A DNA stretch of 64,000 nt from Caryophanales bacterium UBA2289. GTDB lineage: Bacteria; Bacillota_I; Bacilli_A; Izemoplasmatales; Hujiaoplasmataceae. The DNA lies in assembly GCA_002345505.1 (NCBI GenBank), contig DDWJ01000038.1, positions 1 through 64,000 on the forward strand, in the 5' to 3' direction. The number at the start of each line of letters is the position of its first letter. Position 1 is the stretch's first letter. The notes beneath the pieces are model-generated. The model had not been told where the DNA came from. It ran no database searches and saw nothing but the letters and a program-made list of their open reading frames with translations. The position numbers and the translations under genes are program-made. This document shows positions 24,670 through 35,295 of the stretch, one piece after another.

Positions 24670-26655
24670 ATGGCTAATATAAATCAAATAATCCTTGAAG
24701 AGAAAGTAATGCGTTCTTCATATTTAATTCAAGAAAACGAAGAACTTATTTTACTTGATCCGGGAGCTAAGCACCACCTCCCGGTTCTATTAAAAGAATT
24801 AAAGGAACTTGTAAATATTAAAGATATAAACATAATCATTTTACAATCAAATGATTTTTTAAACATTACTTCACTTGAAGCCCTAGTCGAAAATGGGTTT
24901 AAAGGAATGATAATAGTTAATGAAACTGGATTACCTTATTTAAATGAATCTTTGAATATTAAATTTGTGACAATAGCTGATATAGATTATAAATTGCAAT
25001 TAAAGTCAGGTGAACTATTAGAGTTTATAACTACACCTTTCTTACCTTTTCCAGAATGCTTTGCGACATATATGACAAAACATCAATTGCTTTTCTCAGG
25101 GCATCTATTTTCTCAAGGCTTTTTAGAACCAAACCCAAGCCAGGAAAAATTAATAAATGCGATAAATAGTTTCCATGAATCTATCATGCCAAGCGTTGAG
25201 TTCGTTAGGCATTCATTAGCTAAGATTAAAAACTTCAAGCTTGTGGGCATCTATCCGCGTTTAGGTAACTTTATCAAAGAATTTAACATTAAAAATTTAT
25301 TTGAAGCTGTTTCAAGATATGATTTCTATAATACTAAGCAAGTCGTATTAAGAAAAAACCAAAAGAATGTTTCTTATAACTATGAAGCGATTCTTAATCA
25401 TATGCTTAGATGGCTAGAAACCAGATATCATCCGAGTGAAATCTACGAAGTATTTAAAGACTCTAAAATTGAACTTGAACAATTTGCTAATCTTGAAATA
25501 GCGAGTTCTTCTTTATCGGGTTATAAACTATGGAATTATTTTTTCGAAATAATCTTTAATCAAAAAGGAGTTTATTGGCTAGCTTTATTAGAACCGATTG
25601 TCAGAAAATACAATCGTCTTTATAACATAAATTTACCAGCGATTTACACATCTAAATTTATCCAACAAGCTAAAGAAATTCAATCTCTAAGTGCCAATAA
25701 TACTGTTTTAGGAGAAAGACTCCAAGACTTGCAAAACAAAGTCACGGAAACCACCGACAGACTCTTAAGATGTCCAATTACCAATCTCTACAACCAAAGG
25801 TTTATGATTGAACATTTACTGACAAATCTTGATAAACCAATGGTAGTAGGTGAAACCAGAGGTTTAATGGCGATAAACATTGATAATTTGGTTAAAATAA
25901 ACAAAAAATATGGACCGACTAAAGGTGACGAAACTCTAAGAAATCTAGTTTATGTTTTAAATAAAACAAAAAGTGACTTAACGCTTTTATTTAAACAAAA
26001 CGGTCCTGGCATATTTGTTTATAAACAGAGTACTACTGAAGATGAAATAAAAAGTTTTGTCTCTAGATTAAACAAAAATATCGCTGACAGCGATATCTTT
26101 GTCGAACCGATAACAGTTTCTATTTCAATTGTTAGAATTAATGAGTTAAATCCCGAATATCCGACTAAAGAAAGAGTTAATCAATTAATCGAACTAACCT
26201 TAACAAGATTAGAAAGAGCTAAACAAAAAGGTAATGGTCAGGTATTAGATAAAGATACCGATATTAATACATACACAGAAGGAATCATTCTTCTTGTTGA
26301 TGAAGACGAAACATACCAAAACTTAATGATCAAAATCTTTAAACGAATCCATTACGACGTAATTATTGCTAAAGATATTTATCAAGCTTATGAAATCTTA
26401 GAAAATAAGAAAATTGACTGTATAATATCAGAAATTAACTTATCTAAGTTAGATGGATTCCGCTTTAAACAAAAACTAAATGATGATATCGCCTTTAAAT
26501 CAATTCCTTTCATTATTGCATCACACCATAAAAGCCTAGATGCAATAATGAGGGCTAATCTTTTAGATATTGATTTAGTTTTAAAGAAACCGATAATACC
26601 TGAAGAAATAATCGGTCATATTAAAAGAATTAAAGATAAGCAGGTGAGATTATGA
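24670..26655 (+). CDS. MBL-GGDEF-receiver protein with degenerate active sites
   Basis: A 661-residue cytoplasmic protein with three domains. Residues 1-205 have a flavodiiron-like metallo-beta-lactamase fold (LLDPG; HQLLFSGHLF), but the HxHxDH ligand motif is replaced by LQSNDFLN. A helical linker and coiled coil lead to a GGDEF fold from about 365, where the signature GGDEF is GPGIF (445-449), so no c-di-GMP synthesis is expected. Residues 538-655 form a receiver domain with the acidic pocket DEDE (544-547) and Lys640, but Glu588 stands where the phosphorylated Asp should be (ISEINLSKLDG). Glu at that site often mimics phosphorylation. It overlaps the next gene by 4 nt (ATGA). The likely role is a binding or scaffold protein controlling the glycan synthase. 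ATG 24670 follows AGAAGGTG. Confidence 0.8.
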   Translation: MANINQIILEEKVMRSSYLIQENEELILLDPGAKHHLPVLLKELKELVNIKDINIIILQSNDFLNITSLEALVENGFKGMIIVNETGLPYLNESLNIKFVTIADIDYKLQLKSGELLEFITTPFLPFPECFATYMTKHQLLFSGHLFSQGFLEPNPSQEKLINAINSFHESIMPSVEFVRHSLAKIKNFKLVGIYPRLGNFIKEFNIKNLFEAVSRYDFYNTKQVVLRKNQKNVSYNYEAILNHMLRWLETRYHPSEIYEVFKDSKIELEQFANLEIASSSLSGYKLWNYFFEIIFNQKGVYWLALLEPIVRKYNRLYNINLPAIYTSKFIQQAKEIQSLSANNTVLGERLQDLQNKVTETTDRLLRCPITNLYNQRFMIEHLLTNLDKPMVVGETRGLMAINIDNLVKINKKYGPTKGDETLRNLVYVLNKTKSDLTLLFKQNGPGIFVYKQSTTEDEIKSFVSRLNKNIADSDIFVEPITVSISIVRINELNPEYPTKERVNQLIELTLTRLERAKQKGNGQVLDKDTDINTYTEGIILLVDEDETYQNLMIKIFKRIHYDVIIAKDIYQAYEILENKKIDCIISEINLSKLDGFRFKQKLNDDIAFKSIPFIIASHHKSLDAIMRANLLDIDLVLKKPIIPEEIIGHIKRIKDKQVRL

Positions 26656-29501
26656 TTCTTGACATAATCTACGCTGTTTTAATAATCTTCCTGATTATCT
26701 CTTTAGTATTTATTATCTTAATTTTAACTCAAAAATATCGTCACAAAGTCTATTTGAAAAGAGTAAATCAAGCAAGAGATTATATATTTAAAAAATATAT
26801 CGATAAAGAAGAAGTAGAAAAACCTGTCACAGACAAGTTTTTTCTTGATGCTTTGATTGATGTTGACGAACAAATAAAATTAGATGTTCCTGTAAGGAAA
26901 AAAATTATCGCTGAATTAGATGAAACCAAATTCATCAACAAGCAGAAGAAAAACCTTAATTCACACTTCACATATCGCCGTTTAATCGCTGTTTATTATA
27001 TTGGACGACTTAATACTAGAGAAGGTTATACATTGCTTATAAACCGGTTTTCAAAGGAAAAAAACGAAGCTGTTAAACTAGGAATTATTCAAAGTGTAAC
27101 TATTACAGAAAGAATAACTGATTTAGAACCGCTTATTGAATCTTTAATTAATTCTTCAGCTGATTACCAACAAAGATTAGCAATTATCCTTGGTAATAAT
27201 TACGAAAGAATCGGAAAAAGATTAGTTGAATACACATTAGATCGCCGTTTTGAAATCATGCTTTTATTGATTAGAATATCGGAGTTTAATCCTGGAGCGA
27301 TTCTTTTGGATTATCTGGAGAAAACTCTTAGCTGGTTGAAAGAAGACGACCAATTTAATGAAAATGAAAAATATCAATTGAAAGAAGCCTTATTGAAAAG
27401 TTTGCTTAAGAACTTACCGGACACATTAAAATCATTTTGTAATAATTCAGATGATATGCTTGTAAAAATTTACGCAATTAAATCATTAGAAAAGAATCCG
27501 GATATCGAATACTTAAAATTGCTTATCGAAGGATATGATCAATCGGAGATTGATAGATATCGTACTGAAACTCTTGCAAGAATCGTTGAAAACGAAAGTT
27601 ATTTTCTCGATTATATCTTAAGAAGCTTTTCAAGTTTTAATACTTACCAAAAATCACAAATAATTATCGCTATTTCCAATCGAATCGAGTATATCGTCTT
27701 GAATAATTATACTAGTAATCTAAAACTTGTCGAAGAGATAATTTTGCTGATGATGGATAAAAAGATTACTGAACCGTTAATTGACTTTTTAGACATGAAT
27801 ACCGATGAATTAATTGAAGATGCTTTAATGCCGGTATTAAAAAAAGGTTTAGCAATCGATTTAGAACTTACAAAAGAGTTTAGAGCTTATTTAAAAACGG
27901 AAACACTAAAGAAACTTTCTTTACAACCATTAAGATTAGAATCAATAGCTAAACCAAAACCACCTAAAGAAAAAGGTAAGATTGTTTGGATTAGTTCTTG
28001 GATAGCTTTTACTATTCTTTTATTTCCAATAATCTACTTAATTAGAATTAACGTCAATATATTAAACCTTAGTCCAAAGGAATTTTTTGAAGGATTTTTA
28101 ATTGATGTAAATGTTTATTTAATCTTCTATTTTGTAGCGATTAATTCAGTTTATATTATCTTATTTATTCTCGCTTTAATCGGTTCTAGAAGAACGGTTA
28201 ATTTAGCTAAAACCAAGAAATTCTCCCTGCTTTTTACCGATAAATTATTACCAGGTATTTCTATTATCGCACCTGCCTATAATGAAGAAAAAAGTATAAT
28301 AGAAAGTGTGACTTCTTTACTAAATCTTAAGTATCCCAATTATGAAGTAATCGTTGTTAATGACGGATCAAAAGACGATACTTTAAGCGTTATGATAAAT
28401 CACTTTAATCTTATCCGTATACATTCTGTTCATGAGAACAGTTTAAACACTAAAAAGATCAGAGGGGTTTATATTACCAAAGATATTCCTAATTTAGTGA
28501 TTGTTGATAAGTATAATGGCGGTAAAGCTGATGCTTTAAATACTGGGGTTAATGTTGCAAGTAAAACATTTATTTGCGGTATTGACGCTGATAGTATTTT
28601 AGAGGGTGATGCTTTATTAAAGTTAGCTTCAGCAATGCTTGATAATACCAAGCCAGTTCTTGCGATGGGCGGTAATATTTATCCTGCAAATGGGTTTACC
28701 TTAAATAAGGGTCAGGTTGAAAAAAGAGCTATTCCAAAAGAATCGCTATGTCGTTTCCAAACAATTGAATATTTGCGAGCTTTTACAAGCGGTAGAATCG
28801 GTTGGAGTTCTTTAAAGAGTTTAATGATTATTTCCGGAGCTTTTGGTCTTTTTGAAAGAAAAGCACTTATTAGCAGCGGAGGGTATCTAACCAGCAGTGG
28901 TGCATATAAAAAAGACACAGTGGGAGAAGATATGGAATTAGTGGTTAGATTAACCACTCAAGCTTTAGCGAAGAAAGAACCACACCGTGTGCAGTACGTT
29001 TATAATGCTTACTGTTATACCGAACTCCCAAGCGATTTAAAAACGCTTTTAAAGCAAAGAAACAGATGGCAAAGAGGATTGTTGGATATCTTATCCTTCC
29101 ATAGAAAGATTGCTTTTAAACCGAAGTATAAACAAATTGGTTTTATTGGTTATCCTTATTTCTTTTTCTTTGAATTTTTAGGACCTTTCCTTGAATTACT
29201 TGGATATACGATGCTTATTCTCGCCTTAGCTTTAGGACTTTTAAATACAACAATTGTTTTAGCTATTTTTACCGCTTCGATTGGTTTTGGTGTAGTTGTA
29301 TCTTTATCATCATTATTTATGACCGAACGAGATATTTTGATGATGAATACGAAAGAAACTTTAATTTTGCTGCTATATGCAGTTTTGGAGAATTTTGGCT
29401 ATCGACAAATGATATCAATCCATCGAGTCTTCAGCAGTTTTAGCGCACTAAAAGAAAGTGGGCAATGGGGTAGTCAAAACCGAAAAGGTTTTAAAACTTA
29501 A
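26652..29501 (+). CDS. HEAT-repeat plus GT2 glycosyltransferase, membrane glycan synthase
   Basis: A 949-residue protein. One N-terminal membrane helix is followed by about 370 residues of helical, HEAT-like repeats, then two membrane helices (about 445-470 and 485-510). The cytoplasmic GT2 catalytic domain has IAPAYNEEKSI near 536, VVNDGSKDDT, DADS near 645, GEDME near 758 and the processive-type QRNRWQRG near 802. Three C-terminal membrane helices complete a pore-like layout as in BcsA and NdvC-type enzymes. It probably polymerises and exports an exopolysaccharide. There is no PilZ domain. Coupling by a 4-nt overlap to the degenerate GGDEF/receiver protein suggests that this protein, perhaps through the HEAT repeats, regulates it. 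Confidence 0.85.
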   Translation: MILDIIYAVLIIFLIISLVFIILILTQKYRHKVYLKRVNQARDYIFKKYIDKEEVEKPVTDKFFLDALIDVDEQIKLDVPVRKKIIAELDETKFINKQKKNLNSHFTYRRLIAVYYIGRLNTREGYTLLINRFSKEKNEAVKLGIIQSVTITERITDLEPLIESLINSSADYQQRLAIILGNNYERIGKRLVEYTLDRRFEIMLLLIRISEFNPGAILLDYLEKTLSWLKEDDQFNENEKYQLKEALLKSLLKNLPDTLKSFCNNSDDMLVKIYAIKSLEKNPDIEYLKLLIEGYDQSEIDRYRTETLARIVENESYFLDYILRSFSSFNTYQKSQIIIAISNRIEYIVLNNYTSNLKLVEEIILLMMDKKITEPLIDFLDMNTDELIEDALMPVLKKGLAIDLELTKEFRAYLKTETLKKLSLQPLRLESIAKPKPPKEKGKIVWISSWIAFTILLFPIIYLIRINVNILNLSPKEFFEGFLIDVNVYLIFYFVAINSVYIILFILALIGSRRTVNLAKTKKFSLLFTDKLLPGISIIAPAYNEEKSIIESVTSLLNLKYPNYEVIVVNDGSKDDTLSVMINHFNLIRIHSVHENSLNTKKIRGVYITKDIPNLVIVDKYNGGKADALNTGVNVASKTFICGIDADSILEGDALLKLASAMLDNTKPVLAMGGNIYPANGFTLNKGQVEKRAIPKESLCRFQTIEYLRAFTSGRIGWSSLKSLMIISGAFGLFERKALISSGGYLTSSGAYKKDTVGEDMELVVRLTTQALAKKEPHRVQYVYNAYCYTELPSDLKTLLKQRNRWQRGLLDILSFHRKIAFKPKYKQIGFIGYPYFFFFEFLGPFLELLGYTMLILALALGLLNTTIVLAIFTASIGFGVVVSLSSLFMTERDILMMNTKETLILLLYAVLENFGYRQMISIHRVFSSFSALKESGQWGSQNRKGFKT

Positions 29502-29540
29502 GAAATGATTTCGTTTGGGAGTTGATTTAATTAAATGATA

Positions 29541-29569
29541 TTGATTAATTATTTTTAAAGTAGTAATAT
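29541..29569 (+). promoter_or_regulatory. Possible promoter of the BspA-like gene
   Basis: TTGATT (29541-29546) and TAATAT (29564-29569) have a 17-bp spacer. If used, the hairpin at 29600 lies in the 5' leader of the BspA-like gene. Confidence 0.35.
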
Positions 29570-29599
29570 GAAACTATGATATTGATGTATTTTGCCAAG

Positions 29600-29648
29600 A
29601 AGGGCAACGAGATTTACTAAATCTTGTTGCCCTTATATATTTTTTAAA
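29600..29648 (+). terminator. Long hairpin: terminator or leader attenuator
   Basis: A 16-bp stem (29600-29615 with 29619-29634, one G-T pair) with a 3-nt loop, then a T-rich stretch interrupted by ATATA. It lies after the glycosyltransferase gene and 29 bp before the BspA-like gene. It may end the first transcript or attenuate the second. Confidence 0.65.
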
Positions 29649-29662
29649 GGGAGAGATGATAT

Positions 29663-32600
29663 ATGAAATTAAAAACATTTTTTAGGTTTATGTTTATTTC
29701 CTTATCGCTATTAGTGTTTTTTCTTTTTGGTTGTAATAATGCGACTACGACGGAAATTCCTACTACAGAACCAAATGCAACAACCATAATTACAACAACT
29801 ATAGCAATAACGACTCAAACCCAAACAACAGCAACAACAACTACAACATCAACGACTGAGAAGTATTTAACAAATGTTGAAATTGATGAAACAAGTCTTG
29901 AAGATTATTATGACATAGCTTTGTTTGATATAACTGATCTTTATCTTTATTTAACTTTCAGTGATGATTCATTTGAAAGAATTCCTGTAAATGGAGAAAT
30001 GCTGTCATCAGGTGATAATGATTTGTTAAGTCAAGCAGGTATTCATACCATAACAATTAATTATCAAGAGTTTTCGATTGAAGTAACCCTAGATTTAAGG
30101 GATATGCGGTTGTTTCAAGTTGTATTTTAAGATTACAATGATTATATAATTGATGTTCAGTTTGTCGGTTATGGTGAACCGGCAACAGAGCCTGATGAAC
30201 CTTCCAGAGAAGGTTATCTTTTCTTGGGATGGAATCTAGATTTTTCTACAGTTATAGATAATATTATAGTTTATCCAATCTATGAACCGATTCTTTATCA
30301 AGTTACATTTGAAAGCGAAGGCGGAAGTGAATGTGAGAGTTTAGATTATGTTATCTATAATTCAACAATCGATTTACCAGTTTCTGTAAGAACGGGATAT
30401 AATTTTATCGGTTGGTTTTATGGACCTGAACTCTCAAGCAAAATGTTTTATAACGATTCGCTTGTAAAGGGAAACTTAACTCTTTATGCACACTGGGAAG
30501 AAATAGAATATGATTTCACTTATTTAGAATCAAACAACGAAATTATTATAACTGGACTTAACAATTACACAACTGATCTAGTAATACCTTCAACCGTTAA
30601 AGGAATGCCGGTTGTAGGAATTTCTGAAAAAGCTTTTATAAACAATGCTAATCTAGAAAATGTTGTCTTACCGGATTCATTAGAGTATATCGGTGATTAC
30701 GCTTTTTATGGTAATGAAAATCTTTTAAATATAAGTTTTGGTTCTAGTCTTTTATCTATTGGACATGGTGCTTTTTATGCGAATAGAAGACTTGAAACTG
30801 TTATTCTACCGGAAGGTATAATTTATTTAGGCAATTCTGTGTTTTCAGAATGCAGTAACTTAAGAGAAATAGTCATTCCTTTTAGTGCTAAAGAAATCGG
30901 GGCTAATCTTCTTTTGGGTTGCAACGCTATTGAAACTATATCTGTTCCTTTAAAAGATGCTAGCATCTATTATGATTTTAGTTTTATTCATTATTATTTC
31001 GGAGCTTTAACTTATGAAGATTATGAAGTTATTCCGGATTCATTAAGGACTATTATTATTCCTGAAGGTGTAACAAGTATCCCTTCCTACGCCTTTAATT
31101 TTTGTGATTATGTAACAGAAATAATAATTCCTAGCACAGTTACTTCCATTGGTGACTATAGCTTCAGAGAATGTGTTTATGTTATAAATTATACTTTGCC
31201 TGAAGGTTTGATTAGTATCGGCAAAGGTGCGTTTTCTGGTAATGATCGGCTAAATTCAATTAATCTCCCATCTACTCTAGAAGCCATCGGAGAAGAAGCT
31301 TTTTATGATTGTGGTTTTTTAGATAATGTTTTAATACCTGAGGGAATTACTGTAATTGAGTACATGACTTTTGCTTTATGTGTTCGGTTAGGAAATGTTA
31401 GTTTTCCATCTAGTCTTTTGGTGATCGAAGACTATGCTTTCTCAAGAGGTTACAAAAATTCTACTTTAACATTACCTGATGGTTTATTGGAAATAGGAAA
31501 TAATGCTTTTGGAGATAATTCTGAAATAACGATAATCAATGTTCCTGATTCGGTATACAAAATTGGAATTGAGGCATTCAAGAATACTCAGTGGCTAAAC
31601 TCAAGACCTTCAGGATTAATGTATGCGGGTAAGGTAGTATTGGGTTATAAAGGAACAATGGTTATGGACCAAGAGATTACCTTGGATGCCGGCACAATTG
31701 GTGTTGCCGGTAACGCTTTTAATGGCAATACCTACATGGCAGGAATAACTATGCCAGATACAGTTGTATATATCGGTGAAAACGCATTTAGAGGTAATAC
31801 AAATTTAAGTTCGATAACAATGTCTGAAAATATAAGAATAATTGATGATTATGGTTTTGCTTTTTCACCTAAAATACAAAGTATAACATTGCCGGATTCA
31901 ATTATTTATCTTGGGATTTCTGCTTTTTACAACTGCGATCTATTATCCGTCACCCTTCCAGCAAACTTAGAAGTAATAGAACAGAACACATTTGGAAGCA
32001 ACGATAATCTTGCTTCAGTTGTATTTAACAGTTCTTTGGTTACAATCAGTGATTATGCTTTTAAAGACTGTTTTTCATTGACATCAATTTCCTTACCAAA
32101 CTCAACTGAATCAATTGGAATTCGGTCTTTCGAAAATAACACATCGCTTCAAAGTTTTACTATGGGCGAAGGGGTTGTTGAAATTTTATCATATGCTTTT
32201 GCTAATTGTAGTCAATTAGCGGTTATTGTATTTTCGGATAATTTAAGATATATCGGGGATGCTTCTCTTACAACTACTTTATGGTATAGCAATCAACCGG
32301 ATAATTCTTTGGTTTATGCGGGAAAAACGCTTCTTAACTACAAAGGCTCAATGCCGATTGGATATACAGTAGTTTTAGAAAGCGATACTTTAGGAATTGC
32401 TGAAAAAGCTTTTTACAATCAAGGAAATCTTGAAGGTGTAGTTATTAATAACGGTTTAACTCATATAGGTCCTTCTGCATTTTTTGGATGTACAAGTTTA
32501 TTAGAAGTAGTTGTACCAAGCAGTGTTATTTATATGGGCCCAAGAGTTTTTGATGGCTGTTTTAATTTAGTTTCAGCAGAAATCAATGCTGCTATTTCTT

Positions 32601-33286
32601 ACTTGCCATATGGTCTATTCTGGAATTGTACAAGTTTAGTTGACGTAATACTTCCAGATAATTTAACTAGAATAGAAGAATATACTTTTAGTGGCTGTAC
32701 AAGTTTATTAAGTTTTATAATTCCTGATACTGTAACCTTTGTTGGTAATGGTGCATTTTCTAATACAACCAGTTTAACAAGTTTAACAATTGGTAGTGGA
32801 TTAGAAGTAATTGGGTCGGGAGCTTTTATTGGCTTGACGGGACTTGTTTATTTAGAAATCCCTGACACGGTAAAAGCAATTATGTCATATGCATTTGCTG
32901 GAAGTTTGAATTTAGAAACAGTGATTTTAAGTGAAAATCTAGAAATGATTATGTATGGAGCTTTTGATGGTTGCACAAAATTAGTTAATCTAGTAATACC
33001 TGATAAGGTTAAATACATTGGAAGTTTCGCTTTTAGAAATTGTACACATTTATTGGAAATAAGCATTCCAGAATCGATAACCTATATTGCAAACATTGCT
33101 TTTTCTGGATGCGTTATGCTTTCAAATGTTTATTTTGAAGGATATGTTCCTTTGACTTTATCCATTGATAGTTTCGAATTCACAAGCAGTTCATTGGTAT
33201 TTTGGGTAAATAGTTTGAGTTATGTAAGATATATAACAAATCCAGATTGGTTTGAATTCTTTGACCTTTTGACCATTATTGAATGA
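29663..33286 (+). pseudogene. BspA/InlB-like leucine-rich-repeat surface lipoprotein split by an in-frame stop
   Basis: One reading frame of 1208 codons, interrupted only by TAA at 30128-30130 (codon 156). Before the stop: a lipoprotein signal (lipobox LFGC), a Thr-rich linker and a beta domain ending LFQVVF. After it, in the same frame: DYNDYIIDVQFVGYG, then EPSREGYLFLGW, the rest of an InlB B-repeat (Flg_new), and a second such repeat ending LTLYAHW. More than 20 BspA-type leucine-rich repeats follow (pattern LPDSLEYIGDYAFYGNENL). In such repeats VxFKDY is usual, so the stop most likely replaced an AAA Lys. The downstream part could only restart at TTG 30224 without a signal peptide. BspA-like proteins bind host or matrix proteins. 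Recent inactivation, readthrough or a sequence error are all possible. Confidence 0.85.
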
Positions 33287-33335
33287 AATTATTGTGATGA
33301 TTACATGAGTATTTGTACTCGTAGCAGCAATTTAA

Positions 33336-33364
33336 TTGACAGTTTATTCCGATGATGATAAACT
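33336..33364 (+). promoter_or_regulatory. Promoter of the degV gene
   Basis: A consensus -35 TTGACA (33336-33341), 17 bp, then TAAACT (33359-33364). It lies 41 bp before the gene. Confidence 0.6.
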
Positions 33365-33405
33365 ACTCTATGAGATAGAGTAATATCTGAAAGGAAGTAG
33401 TCACT

Positions 33406-34254
33406 ATGAAAATAGCAGTTTTAACAGACTCAGCAGCTAATTTAAGTAACGAGTTTATTGCTAGTAAGAATAACTTATTCGTAGTTCCATTGATGATTGT
33501 TGTCGATGGAAAAGAATACAGAGACCAAATTGAAATCAACGCATCAGATGTATATGCAAAGTTAGATACTCACAAAGTATCGACGTCTTTACCATCAAAT
33601 GAGGATTTACATAATATTCTCGCAGAGATTAAAAAACGTGGTTTTACCCATCTTTTAGTAATTAACATTTCTTCAGGATTAAGCGGCACCTTTAATTCAT
33701 TTAGATTGGCTCTAGATGAAGAAAAAGAATTACAAACAATACAATATGATACTAAAACCCTAGGTGGTGGCGAAGGTTTCATTGTTGAGTATGCATTAGA
33801 ATTGATTGAAAAGAAAACAGCTTTTGATAAAATAGTTCCATTGCTAGATGAACTAAGATTTAAAGATAGCTTAGCTTTCTATACAGTCAATACTTTGAAA
33901 TATTTAAAAGCCGGAGGCAGAATCGGCAAAGTCGAAGGAACAATCGGTGATTTATTGCACATTAAACCAGTAATTACTGTTAATGATGCAGGAGTTTATG
34001 TAACGATGTCTAAAGGCTTTGGACTTAAAAGATCTTTACTAAAGATGAAATCAATCCTTATGGAAAAGTTTGGCAATGATGAAATTGATCTAATCATTCA
34101 CTTTGGCGACAATGAAGAAGAAGCTAAGGAATTAGTTGACAAATTACAAAATGCTTTAAAGATTAGAAACTTAAAAATGCAAAGATTAACACCTGTATTA
34201 GGTGTACATACTGGACCGGAAATCATTGCTTATGTAGCTAGAAGAATTAAATAA
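33406..34254 (+). CDS. DegV-family fatty-acid-binding protein
   Basis: A 282-residue DegV protein. The N-terminus (VLTDSAANLS), the SxLPSNED-like loop (TSLPSNED near 65) and the lipid-contacting INISSGLSGTFNSFRLA near 90 are family marks. GGRIGKVEGTIGDLLHIKPVI near 165 and the C-terminal HTGPEIIAYV complete it. DegV and FakB proteins hold a fatty acid, and FakB presents it to the kinase FakA for phosphorylation and membrane lipid synthesis from exogenous fatty acids. FakA is not in the window. It is monocistronic, with AAGGAAG before ATG 33406. Confidence 0.9.
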   Translation: MKIAVLTDSAANLSNEFIASKNNLFVVPLMIVVDGKEYRDQIEINASDVYAKLDTHKVSTSLPSNEDLHNILAEIKKRGFTHLLVINISSGLSGTFNSFRLALDEEKELQTIQYDTKTLGGGEGFIVEYALELIEKKTAFDKIVPLLDELRFKDSLAFYTVNTLKYLKAGGRIGKVEGTIGDLLHIKPVITVNDAGVYVTMSKGFGLKRSLLKMKSILMEKFGNDEIDLIIHFGDNEEEAKELVDKLQNALKIRNLKMQRLTPVLGVHTGPEIIAYVARRIK

Positions 34255-34274
34255 GAATTAGTAATTTTACTTAT

Positions 34275-34306
34275 AAAACTCATATCGATAATGATATGAG
34301 TTTTTT
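34275..34306 (+). terminator. Terminator after degV
   Basis: A perfect 12-bp stem AAAACTCATATC (34275-34286) and GATATGAGTTTT (34293-34304), with a 6-nt loop and a T run. Confidence 0.9.
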
Positions 34307-34337
34307 CTTTAATTGTATTCAAATAAACAAGTGTTTA

Positions 34338-34346
34338 TGCTAAAAT
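34338..34346 (+). promoter_or_regulatory. Extended -10 promoter of the DMGPKP-type membrane protein
   Basis: TGCTAAAAT, an extended -10 with one mismatch, lies 23 bp before the gene. Confidence 0.4.
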
Positions 34347-34368
34347 AATCAAAGAGGTAATTTTTTTA

Positions 34369-35268
34369 ATGAAAAAACTATTATTCTTATTATTTTTTAT
34401 TCTCACAACTACCGGTTTGATAATCTCTGTTAAAGCGGATATGGGACCTAAACCGAAAACTACTATTGAAATAATTGGTTTAGATCAACCATATGTTTTT
34501 GACTTGCTTTATAAAAGTAATAAAGAAATCAATGTTTTAAGTGAAACAGAAGTTTTAGAACGGATTGAAAATTATTATTATCTAGATTATTTTCCTGAAG
34601 AACTAAATGGTTATGTTGATGATGAAGGTTTCCATTCCTATACACTTTATCGAGGTATACCAAACTATATAAGTTTTGAAGAACCCAATAAGTTTATCGC
34701 CGGATACTTTTCCCCACCTGACGTGTTTAAAATTGCTTTAGTATTAGAATCAGGTGAGATAATTGTATCTGAGGTAGTAAATAAAACTTTATTTGATGCA
34801 AACTTCACCTTTGATTTATCAGACTTTTCAATTGAAAATGCTACACCGACTTTCATAAACGGAAAAACAGTTTATCAGCTCGATGACACCGTAACAGAAC
34901 TTATTCCTGTTGGAAGATCAATTCTTCAATTTGTTTTAACTGCTTTGGCCACTATTTTTATTGAAGTGTTTATTTTGTTTGTCTTCAGATATAAACTTTT
35001 TGATTCATATAAACTTGTTGTTATAGTTAATCTAATAACTCAAACCCTTCTTTACGCTTCGATGGTTATAGGTTATCTTGGAGCTTCTTTATTCGGTTAC
35101 TTGGGAGTATTGATTATTGGAGAGATAATAGTCTTTACTTTAGAGATAATTGGGTATTTTAAATTTTTAAAAGAGAAACCAAGATCAATGGCTATAATGT
35201 ATGCCATCACTGCTAATATAGCAAGTTTGGTTGTCGGTTTATTTGTTATGTCTTGGTTAATGGTTTAA
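34369..35268 (+). CDS. Secreted/membrane protein with N-terminal DMGPKP motif, function unknown
   Basis: A 299-residue protein with a cleavable signal peptide (MKKLLFLLFFILTTTGLI, cleavage likely near VKA). An extracellular beta-rich domain begins ADMGPKPKTTIEI, and four membrane helices follow in the C-terminal 120 residues. I have seen DMGPKP-type starts in conserved hypothetical Firmicute proteins, but no function is known to me. It is followed after 27 bp by a small membrane protein, likely in the same transcript. Confidence 0.65.
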   Translation: MKKLLFLLFFILTTTGLIISVKADMGPKPKTTIEIIGLDQPYVFDLLYKSNKEINVLSETEVLERIENYYYLDYFPEELNGYVDDEGFHSYTLYRGIPNYISFEEPNKFIAGYFSPPDVFKIALVLESGEIIVSEVVNKTLFDANFTFDLSDFSIENATPTFINGKTVYQLDDTVTELIPVGRSILQFVLTALATIFIEVFILFVFRYKLFDSYKLVVIVNLITQTLLYASMVIGYLGASLFGYLGVLIIGEIIVFTLEIIGYFKFLKEKPRSMAIMYAITANIASLVVGLFVMSWLMV

Positions 35269-35295
35269 TTATTACTTAAGAAAGGAATATTTACT

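Noticed and set aside
31000..33200. Repeated segments in the BspA-like gene as a possible CRISPR or DNA repeat array
   Set aside because: The repeats are at protein level (leucine-rich repeats), vary in DNA sequence and have no spacers.
30224..33286. The repeat part of the BspA-like protein as a separate intact gene starting at TTG
   Set aside because: No ribosome site and no signal peptide, and it continues the upstream frame through a single stop, so a split gene is the simpler reading.
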